Shown piece by piece: positions 1-5,321 of a DNA stretch of 5,321 bases; within the stretch, counting starts at the first letter, position 1, and each line of letters starts with the position of its first letter. The stretch spans positions 1 to 5,321 of the forward strand of contig JALNXV010000259.1 of the NCBI GenBank assembly GCA_023230175.1. Direction: 5' to 3'. The position numbers were made by a program, and so were the translations under genes. Origin of the DNA: Candidatus Cloacimonadota bacterium (lineage in GTDB: Bacteria > Cloacimonadota > Cloacimonadia > Cloacimonadales > WRIO01). Below the pieces are notes generated by a model. The model was not told the origin of the DNA. It did no database searches and saw nothing but the letters and a program-made list of their open reading frames with translations.

Positions 1-1
1 A

Positions 2-1834
2 GATTTAGGCAGAGTAACAAAAATAGTAACTCAAAAAGATGATAAATTTACTTCCTATAAAAAAGATGTTACTCATAGAAATAATCAAGGGATAGAAACT
101 ACTGTTCATACCGGAGAGAAGAGACCTACTACATATACTGAAGCTATCAATATTGAAAAAATTAATAAAGAATTAGTAAAAGCTGATTTAAATATTGACA
201 AATTCAAAAATAAATGGAATAAAAAAGTAAATAATCTTCAAGATAAATATGGAGCATTTATTAATCCACAAGATTTGTCTACTTTAAATTCATTTAAAAC
301 TCAGTTAAATAGTTTAAATACTGATAGTAGTAAAAAAGAAATTCAGGATTTATCTTTTGCATTAGATTTTGTAATTAGTAAAATGAAAGAGTTCGGAATA
401 AGTCAAAAAAAATACACTGTTGATTTAGCAAAAACTGAAGTAAAACGGCAAACTCAAGTTAAGAAATTTAGAGATGATAATTTAGATAAAATTGATAACA
501 CTATTTCTCAGTATTCAGGAAAGGTATCAAAAACAGCACTCGTAGATTTAGAAAATTTAAGAACTAAAATAGAAAATATTAATGTAGCAGATAGAAGTAT
601 AAATGCAAATGGATTAAAAGAATATAGAAAAGAAATTCAAAACACTATAAAAGTAGTAAAAGATTATGCAGAATATACAAAAACAGAAAATAAAAGACAA
701 ACTGATGTTTCTAATTTCAAAGTAAAAAGTACTGATGACATTGATAAGTTACTTAATCAATATAAACTTACTGGTTCTAAAGATTTAATCAAAGAATTAA
801 AAAATGTAAAGAAAGAAATTCAAGGAATAGATGTTGCAGATCAAGAATTTGATTCTAAAGGTATTAAAGAATTTACTAGAAGAATTGGATTATTACAAGA
901 AGATTTAAAGAATACTAAAACCTTAACTAAACAAGAAACTGAACAAGTTATTAAATTATCGACAGAACTTGCTCAGATGTATAGAAATAATGAATTAGTT
1001 AGATTATCAGTTAACAAAACTGGTTTAGTTACTGCGACGGTAAGACGAGCAGATAGTAACGTTGAAGAAAATAGATATTATCAATATGATAGAGAAAATC
1101 CTACTAAGAAATTGACTAGTGTAGGTAAAGACTATACTTATATAAATAATATGCAGAAGGAAATTTCTTCATTTAAAAAATCTGCTATTAATACTATTGA
1201 TGATGTAGTTTTAAAATTTAGTAAATTAATACCTCAAAAAACACTTACAGATTTACAGAAAATGCGTGAAGAAATTTCTAAAATTAAAATAACAGATAAC
1301 AATATTAATACTAAATTTTTAGATGAACAAAGTATTAAAATAAAAAAATTAACTAGTGAAGCAAGGCAGTTAGGACAAGAACAATTACGAATAAATAAAG
1401 GTTTAACTTTTACAGAGTCTTTTAAAACGGCAATGGAGCGTGTACCCGTGTGGTTTGCAGCTATGTCGGTTTTTTACGGGGGACTCAGAAAAATTTCTGA
1501 AGGAATAAATTATTTAATTGATCTTGATAATGCTATGAACCAAATACGCATTGTAATGAATTTAAATAATGAAGAAGCAGTTAAATTAGGTAAAAGTTAT
1601 AATGAACTTGCAAAATCTATGAGTGTCACTACAACCGAAATAGCAAACGCATCAGTTGAATTTGCTCGTCAAGGTTTAAATCAAGAACAGATGAATAATC
1701 GACTTCAAAATACTATAAAATACGCAAAAATTTCAGGGATGGAATTTAAAGAAACAGCAGAAATAATTACTGCTACAGTGAATTCAATGGGGATTAGTGC
1801 TGAGAGAGCAGTAGATGTATTTAGTTATTTGGGT
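2..1834 (+). CDS. Phage tail tape measure protein, exon 1 (5' end outside window)
   Basis: This is the N-terminal part of the tape measure protein, which sets tail length and fills the tail tube before DNA ejection. The frame is open from base 2, so the real start lies upstream; the TTG at 275 has no claim to be the start. About 480 visible residues are Lys/Glu/Asn-rich and likely helical or coiled coil, built of diverged repeats. From residue 484 (WFAAMSVFYGGL) the conserved phage tail tape measure core begins (TMP/PhageMin_Tail type), with LIDLDNAMNQIR and TEIANASVEFARQGL. The exon ends after the GGT codon at 1832-1834. The unspliced frame adds only RQNCPLVA before TGA at 1859-1861. Splicing to 3058 continues the core as FSYLG-DATATGADEIG. 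The product assignment is strong; the splice point is inferred from frame, P1 and similarity to the family. Confidence 0.9.
191..1375 (+). repeat. Diverged coiled-coil repeats within tape measure exon 1
   Basis: About four copies of a 70-85 residue helical unit can be read in the translation. The clearest pair starts at about 443 and about 692 (249 nt apart), each beginning KRQT. They share the pattern IDxxxxQY, then a short break, DLxxLKxxxxxI, xIxVAD, and GxKEFxxxI. A third copy at about 1151-1375 keeps IDDVVxKF, TLTDLQKMREEI and IKITDNNI. A weaker copy at about 191-394 has NLQDKYGAFI and LNSFKTQLNSLN. A segment with GRVTKIV near the window start and one with GLVTATV at about 1022-1150 may be a second repeat class. 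Similarity is at protein level only, which suggests old duplications. Confidence 0.6.
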
Positions 1835-1964
1835 AGACAAAATTGCCCCCTTGTAGCGTGAGTTACAAGTGAAAATTTGGCTATATCGGTGAAACTCCAG
1901 GAATGGACAATACCGAGGGAAGACTATTTGTGATTAATTAAATAATTGTACAACCGTATAAATC

Positions 1965-1973
1965 AGGGGTGAT
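1965..1973 (+). promoter_or_regulatory. Ribosome binding site of the intron 1 endonuclease
   Basis: AGGGGTGAT ends three bases before the ATG at 1977 and is close to the Gram-positive consensus AGGAGGTGAT. It supports this start and indicates that the endonuclease is translated independently of the interrupted exon. It lies about ten bases past the ACAACC/GGTTGT end of the P6 stem, so folding could influence its access. Confidence 0.7.
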
Positions 1974-1976
1974 TAT

Positions 1977-2798
1977 ATGGTTGATTGTAAATGTGATTAT
2001 TGTGGTAAAGATTTTAAATTAAAAGGTAAAAGTTATATTAAAGAACATAATTTTTGTTGTAGAGAATGTTATTATAAATATCAAAGTGAATTTTTAAGAG
2101 GAATAAATAATAAAAATTCTAGACCTAAAGATATTTATCATTGTGCTAATTGTAGTAAAGAAGTTTTAATACATAAAAGTCAAGCAAAAAATAAAAAAAA
2201 TATATTTTGTTCTAAACAATGTAGATTTGAATTTGATAGTAAAGTATTTAAAGGTGAGGGTAATCCTAATTTTAAAAAAGGTAATATAAAAATAAAATGT
2301 TTATATTGTGGAAAAGAATTTGAAAGACCAGCATGGGAAGAAGGTAGAGCAAAATATTGTAGTAAAGAATGTAAAAATAAATATTGGAGTGAAGTATTAA
2401 GTAAAACTCCAGAAAATCAAAAACGTCTTAAACAGCAAGGAATAAATGCCAAATTAAAACAAAAAAATAAATTTACTAAACCAGAATTAATTGTTTATGA
2501 ATATTTACAAAATAATAATATTACGAGTATTCCGCAATATCCTATGTTTAATAGATTTGTTGTGGATTTTTTTATACCTTCTTTAAATATGGTCATAGAA
2601 GTATTAGGAGACTATTGGCATGGGAACCCTTTAAAATACACAGATGATAAATTAACAGAAAAACAATTAAAAACTAGAGAAAAAGATAAAATAAAAATGA
2701 ATTATTTAATTAAAGAAGGATTTGAAGTTCATATGATTTGGGAAAATGATATTTATAAGCAATTAGAGAAAACGATGGAATTTATTAAACAAATATAA
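1977..2798 (+). CDS. Intron 1 homing endonuclease: triple zinc finger plus Vsr-like nuclease domain
   Basis: This 273-residue protein probably cuts intronless tape measure genes so that intron 1 is copied in. The N-terminal half has three CxxC...CxxxC units: Cys6/9 with 27/31, Cys56/59 with 78/82, and Cys108/111 with 128/132, each resembling a small treble-clef zinc finger. A basic linker (about 142-166) follows. The C-terminal domain (about 167-265) has the layout of the Vsr/DUF559 fold of the PD-(D/E)xK superfamily: TKPE (Glu170), FVVDFFIP (Asp197), IEVLGDYWHGNP (Glu208, Asp212, His215), a basic helix, then a late IWENDI. EDxHD enzymes such as I-Bth0305I belong to this fold; the exact catalytic set here is inferred. 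The ATG has a good ribosome binding site and the gene sits wholly in the intron's P6 loop. It is intact and more AT-rich than exon 2. A non-homing Vsr-like nuclease is possible but less likely. Confidence 0.85.
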   Translation: MVDCKCDYCGKDFKLKGKSYIKEHNFCCRECYYKYQSEFLRGINNKNSRPKDIYHCANCSKEVLIHKSQAKNKKNIFCSKQCRFEFDSKVFKGEGNPNFKKGNIKIKCLYCGKEFERPAWEEGRAKYCSKECKNKYWSEVLSKTPENQKRLKQQGINAKLKQKNKFTKPELIVYEYLQNNNITSIPQYPMFNRFVVDFFIPSLNMVIEVLGDYWHGNPLKYTDDKLTEKQLKTREKDKIKMNYLIKEGFEVHMIWENDIYKQLEKTMEFIKQI

Positions 2799-2852
2799 AT
2801 ATGGTTGTATATTATTAAATTAAATCACAAATAGAACCCGTAACGACTAAAT

Positions 2853-2874
2853 GCCATAATGGTAACATTATGGC
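2853..2874 (+). other. GUAA-capped hairpin between P7 and P3 of intron 1 (P7.1/P7.2 position)
   Basis: GCCATAATG (2853-2861) and CATTATGGC (2866-2874) form a perfect 9-bp stem closed by GTAA, a GNRA-type tetraloop. In group I introns such loops often dock into helical receptors. Intron 2 has nothing comparable at this place: only four bases separate its P7 strand from its P3 strand. Confidence 0.8.
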
Positions 2875-3057
2875 TACGCCAAACATCTATAATACCCCTT
2901 TATAGATGAAGATATAGTCTGATCTGCACGTATAATTTAATTAGTATGAAGGTGCAGAAGTAGGAAGAAATTCCTACTCGCCATAATACCTAACAATATT
3001 ATTAAATCGTATATTATGGTCAGTAATGAATTTATTATTCATGAAAGTAACAGATTG

Positions 3058-3441
3058 GATGCCACAGCTACAGGAGCCGATGAAATCGGACGCGCATATC
3101 AAAAAGTCGGTGGCTCCGCTTCAGCAATTGGTTTAGAATTTGAAAAATTAGGTTCATGGATCGCCGTAGTTTCCAGTAAAACAAGAGAAAGTGCCGAATC
3201 TATAGGTACTTCGTTTAAATCTATCCTTGCTCGTATTCAAAATATGAAAGCATATGGGTTTGATCAAGAGGATGGTACTAAGGTTAATCAAGTTGCAGCA
3301 GCTTTAGCTACTGTAAATGTTGCTTTAATGGATTCACAAGGGCAATTTAGGAATGTAGGGACTATTTTTGATGAGGTCGGGGCTAAATGGGAAAATTTGG
3401 ATTCTCGACAGAAAGCGTATCTTGCAACGACGATTGCGGGT
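3058..3441 (+). CDS. Phage tail tape measure protein, exon 2
   Basis: This internal exon of 128 codons continues the conserved tape measure core. It begins DATATGADEIGRAYQKVGGS and runs through LGSWIAVVSSKTRESAESIG, TSFKSILARI, VALMDSQGQFRNVGTIFDEV and LDSRQKAYLATTIAG. This series is typical of long-tailed phage tape measure proteins (TMP/PhageMin_Tail families). The ATG at 3016 lies inside intron 1, in a P9-region hairpin, so the MVSNEF... reading is not a true N-terminus. The exon starts after G3057 and ends with GGT at 3439-3441; read-through would add twelve codons and stop at TAA 3478-3480. Both ends fall between codons. G+C counted by eye is about 41% (159 of 384), clearly above most of exon 1, with codons such as GCC, CGC and TCC. 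Confidence 0.9.
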
Positions 3442-3572
3442 AAAATGAGTGCCCCCTATCATGGTAACATGGTAGCGTAAAGTTTGCTATATCGGTGAAA
3501 CCCCTAACGTATAAAGTCGAGGGCAATACCGAGGGAAGATTTGAATGTGTGTAATAAAATATAATAGAAAGT

Positions 3573-3577
3573 GAGGT
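3573..3577 (+). promoter_or_regulatory. Ribosome binding site of the intron 2 endonuclease
   Basis: GAGGT ends eight bases before the ATG at 3586, a normal spacing. A closer ATG at 3581 meets TGA after two codons and cannot be the start. The site is weaker than that of the intron 1 gene. Confidence 0.55.
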
Positions 3578-3585
3578 AGAATGAG

Positions 3586-4248
3586 ATGAAAAAAACATCT
3601 TTGTTACCATACGAATTAGAAATATTATTAGGTGGTTTATTAGGGGATAGTCATATAAGGAAAGATAATAATATAATTCAATTTGGTCATTCAGATAAAC
3701 AAATAGAATATTTAAACTGGAAACATGATAAATTATCAAGAATTAGTACAGAAGTATGGAAAATTATTACAAAAGATAATTATATCAGGTATAATTTTCA
3801 AACAATTCAAGAATATAAAAATGATATGAAATCTATTAAATTACTAATTTGTGATAAAGAAGGTAATAAAAAGTTAAGTAGAAAATGGCTGAATTTATTA
3901 TCCCCTCTTTCATTAGCAATTTGGTGGATGGATGATGGTTGTTTGTCTATACATAAAGGAAATAGATATGGTAAATTATGTACTCATAATTTTTCATATG
4001 AAGAAAATTTAATAATCCAAAATTATTTTAAAGTAGTTTGGGACATTAAAGTAGACATAAAAAAAGAAAAAGATAAATATTATTTTTGTAGGTTTAATGT
4101 TGAAAATTTAAAAAAACTAATATTTCTAATATACCCCTATGTATTAGAAATTCCGTCTATGCTTTATAAAATTAATCTTAATTATAAAAATTCTGTTGAT
4201 TTAGGATATTTTAAAGAAGTATACGATGTAATTATAAATAAAATCTAA
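3586..4248 (+). CDS. Intron 2 homing endonuclease, LAGLIDADG family
   Basis: This 220-residue protein should cut intronless tape measure alleles at the exon 2/exon 3 site and so spread intron 2. Two LAGLIDADG motifs are visible: LLGGLLGDS at about 14-22 (acidic Asp21) and LAIWWMDDG at about 110-118 (Asp116/Asp117). This two-motif arrangement allows it to act as a monomer. The style (LLGDSHIR ... IWWMDDGCL) resembles the LAGLIDADG_2-type enzymes of organellar and phage introns. The C-terminal part (FNVENLKKLIFLIYPYVLEIPSMLYKI) matches the end of such proteins. The gene lies in the P6 loop of intron 2, starts 33 bases after the P6a strand and ends just before the returning strand. It is intact, very AT-rich, and unrelated in sequence to the intron 1 enzyme. 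A maturase role is possible for this family but cannot be read from sequence. Confidence 0.9.
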   Translation: MKKTSLLPYELEILLGGLLGDSHIRKDNNIIQFGHSDKQIEYLNWKHDKLSRISTEVWKIITKDNYIRYNFQTIQEYKNDMKSIKLLICDKEGNKKLSRKWLNLLSPLSLAIWWMDDGCLSIHKGNRYGKLCTHNFSYEENLIIQNYFKVVWDIKVDIKKEKDKYYFCRFNVENLKKLIFLIYPYVLEIPSMLYKINLNYKNSVDLGYFKEVYDVIINKI

Positions 4249-4447
4249 AACACACATTAAAATCCCCGTAACGACTATTACGCAGACCATCCTTTATTTT
4301 AAAGGATGAAGATATAGTCTGAACATCTATGGAAACATAGAGAGGAAGGGTCAAGTGTAACCAAACACTTTAAAGGAGTACCTTTCCCGCTATAATACAA
4401 AAGTATTATAGTCAGTAACCATTTTTTTGGTGAAAGTAACAGATTTG

Positions 4448-5320
4448 ACTCGTCAACAATCAAGATTTTACGCTCTAATGGACGGATATTCTCAATCAAT
4501 AGACTTATATAACAAATCCCTTGAGTCATCGGGGATTTCGACACAGAAGTTCGGAATTTGGCAAGAGAGTTCAGCCGCCAAATTAGAAAAATTCCAAGCA
4601 ACATTACAAGGGTTTTGGCAGAGTAATATAGAGAGTGATTCTTTAAAAGATATTATTACTTTAGGAACTGATTTTATAGAATTACTTACAACAATAACTA
4701 ATAAAATTGGTATGTTAGCAACATTTGCTCCATTATTAACTTTAACATTTGCATTAATGAATAAAAGTTTTTGGAGTTTAAATAGTAATATTATTGCAAC
4801 AATTGCTTCTAGTTGGGGTTTGGTATTAGCTACTAAAGCGGAAATTTCAGCAATGACCGCAGGAGCAGCAGCAACAGCAATGTTTGGAAATGCTTTAAAG
4901 ATGATCCCTGGAGTAGCCTTAATAACCGCTATATCAATATTAGCTGGTGAATTACTGCAATGGGGTATAAATGCTTTAACTGCTAAAAAACAAACTGAAG
5001 ATTTGTTTGATAGTTCAATTGCTGCATTTAAAGATTTAGGGAAAGAAGTCCAAAGTTTAGATCAGTTAAAATCTAAATACGATGAATTAAATTCTAAAAT
5101 CATAAAAACTGAAGCAGAGAAAAAAGAATTAATAAGTATCCAAGAAAAATTAATTCAAACATTTCCTACTTTAACTTCTCATATAGATGCTGAAGGAAAT
5201 GCAATTATTGATGATAATAAAGCTCTTAATGAAAATATTCAATTAAAAAAAGATGAATTAGAATTAACAAAACAAAATATAACTGAGACTTATAAATTAA
5301 CTGGAGAACAACAACAACAA
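4448..5320 (+). CDS. Phage tail tape measure protein, exon 3 (3' end outside window)
   Basis: This exon continues the tape measure protein for 291 codons with no stop, past the window edge. It begins TRQQSRFYALMDGY, completing the conserved AG-TRQxSRF motif with the last residues of exon 2. It then reads SSAAKLEKFQATLQGFWQSNIES and LGTDFIELLT, also typical of the family. Two hydrophobic segments follow, at exon residues about 89-108 and 150-177; in such proteins these are thought to interact with the host membrane during ejection. The remainder is a Lys/Glu-rich helical region with FPTLTSHIDAEGNAIIDDN. There is no start codon of its own near 4448. The first ~170 bases are about 40% G+C; composition then drops to about 23% near 4620. 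Confidence 0.9.
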
Positions 5321-5321
5321 G

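Larger units (their letters stand above)
1924..2834 (+). other. Extended P6 stem of intron 1 enclosing the endonuclease gene
   Basis: A perfect 12-bp pairing joins 1924-1935 (CTATTTGTGATT) to 2823-2834 (AATCACAAATAG). It continues with small bulges through an AT-rich stretch to ACAACC at 1950-1955 paired with GGTTGT at 2803-2808. The result is an imperfect stem of roughly 30 bp. The ribosome binding site, start codon, gene and stop codon all lie beyond its tip, so the gene is carried as a giant P6 terminal loop and need not disturb the catalytic core. Confidence 0.8.
1835..3057 (+). ncRNA. Group I intron 1 (self-splicing ribozyme) with an ORF in P6
   Basis: Helices can be paired by eye. P1: exon GGGT 1831-1834 with guide GCCC 1845-1848, T1834.G1845 at the splice site. 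P2: CTTGTA 1850-1855 with TACAAG 1864-1869. P3: TTTGGC 1876-1881 with GCCAAA 2878-2883. P4: TCGGT 1886-1890 with ACCGA 1912-1916. P5: TCC 1896-1898 with GGA 1905-1907. P6: GGG 1917-1919 with CCC 2837-2839. P7: GACTA 2845-2849 with TAGTC 2915-2919. P8: 2884-2892 with 2900-2908. An extra 9-bp GUAA-capped hairpin (2853-2874) lies between P7 and P3, the P7.1/P7.2 place of subgroup IA. P9-type hairpins follow at 2924-2957, 2960-2977 (GAAA loop), 2981-3019 and 3026-3042. The intron ends in G3057; a 3-bp P10 (GAT 3058-3060 with ATT 1842-1844) is possible. The ends fit the reading frame. Splicing activity itself is inferred. Confidence 0.9.
3442..4447 (+). ncRNA. Group I intron 2 (self-splicing ribozyme) with an ORF in P6
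   Basis: Pairings seen. P1: exon GGGT 3438-3441 with GCCC 3451-3454, T3441.G3451 at the splice site. P2: 3456-3463 with 3468-3475 around a GTAA loop. P3: GTTTGC 3482-3487 with GCAGAC 4282-4287. P4: TCGGT 3492-3496 with ACCGA 3528-3532. P5: CCCT 3502-3505 with AGGG 3520-3523. P6: GGG 3533-3535 with a CCC in 4264-4267, extended by AATGTGTGT 3544-3552 with ACACACATT 4250-4258. P7: GACTA 4273-4277 with TAGTC 4315-4319. P8: 4288-4296 with 4300-4308. P9-type hairpins: 4326-4341 (GAAA loop), 4344-4387, 4390-4411 and 4418-4431. P10: ACTCG 4448-4452 with TGAGT 3446-3450, five pairs including one wobble, which fixes the 3' splice site after G4447. The fold is close to intron 1, but there is no hairpin between P7 and P3. 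Confidence 0.92.

Noticed and set aside
275..277. TTG at 275 as the gene start
   Set aside because: The frame is open from base 2 with the same Lys/Asn-rich character, so the gene begins upstream of the window.
1957..1963. TATAAAT before the intron 1 endonuclease as a promoter box
   Set aside because: No -35-like element lies at a suitable distance, and the stretch is at the end of the P6 stem.
3053..3054. 3' splice site of intron 1 after G3053 (AACAG)
   Set aside because: Splicing there would put exon 2 out of frame with exon 1; G3057 restores the frame and matches the spacing in intron 2.
3016..3057. ATG at 3016 as the start of a separate tape measure fragment (MVSNEF...)
   Set aside because: It lies in a P9-region hairpin of intron 1, has no convincing ribosome binding site, and the first 14 residues do not fit the tape measure family; the true exon starts at 3058.
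1832..3480. Frameshifts or pseudogenisation of the tape measure gene into three broken pieces
   Set aside because: Group I intron helices account for the interruptions and the exons join exactly in frame, so the gene is probably intact.
3541..3565. Promoter for the intron 2 endonuclease (TTGAAT and TATAAT)
   Set aside because: The spacing is only 13 bases and such boxes are expected by chance in AT-rich DNA; the same bases form the P6a strand.
3383..3739. Minus-strand reading frame of 118 codons
   Set aside because: It overlaps the exon 2 end, the intron 2 core and the LAGLIDADG gene on the opposite strand, and shows no recognisable motif.
4299..4604. Minus-strand reading frame of 101 codons
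   Set aside because: It lies antisense to the intron 2 P8-P9 region and the start of exon 3, where the plus strand has clear function.

Overview
The window is an AT-rich stretch (about 20-25% G+C over much of it) of a tailed phage or prophage, most likely from a low-GC Gram-positive (Firmicute-type) host. It lies inside one gene, the tail tape measure protein, which runs off both ends. The host is inferred only from base composition, Shine-Dalgarno-like sites and protein style; no genus can be named.

The tape measure gene is split into three exons: 2-1834, 3058-3441 and 4448-5320. The two intervening segments, 1835-3057 (1223 bp) and 3442-4447 (1006 bp), both look like group I introns. Each has a P1 helix with a U.G pair at the 5' splice site, an internal guide of the form GCCCCC, helices P2 to P9, a P7 formed by GACTA and TAGTC inside recognisable R and S elements, and a terminal G before the next exon. 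Joining the exons at these points gives one open frame of 1030 codons. It rebuilds the usual phage tape measure core, including the junction motif AG-TRQQSRF.

Each intron carries one endonuclease gene in its P6 extension. Intron 1 (1977-2798) encodes a 273-residue protein with three zinc-binding CxxC...CxxxC units followed by a Vsr-like nuclease domain. Intron 2 (3586-4248) encodes a 220-residue LAGLIDADG-type homing endonuclease. The RNA parts of the two introns resemble each other closely while the endonucleases are unrelated, so the RNA scaffold and its mobility gene appear to have separate histories.

The ribozymes should remove the introns from the tape measure mRNA, while the endonucleases would spread them into intronless copies of the gene. 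Without splicing, translation stops 8 or 12 codons into the intron. The exon sequence around the two insertion sites is richer in G+C than the flanking tape measure sequence, which may be the trace of co-conversion during homing. Both introns are phase 0, use the same GGGT/GCCC guide pairing and flank a 384-nt exon, so an in-frame exon-2 skip is possible in principle.
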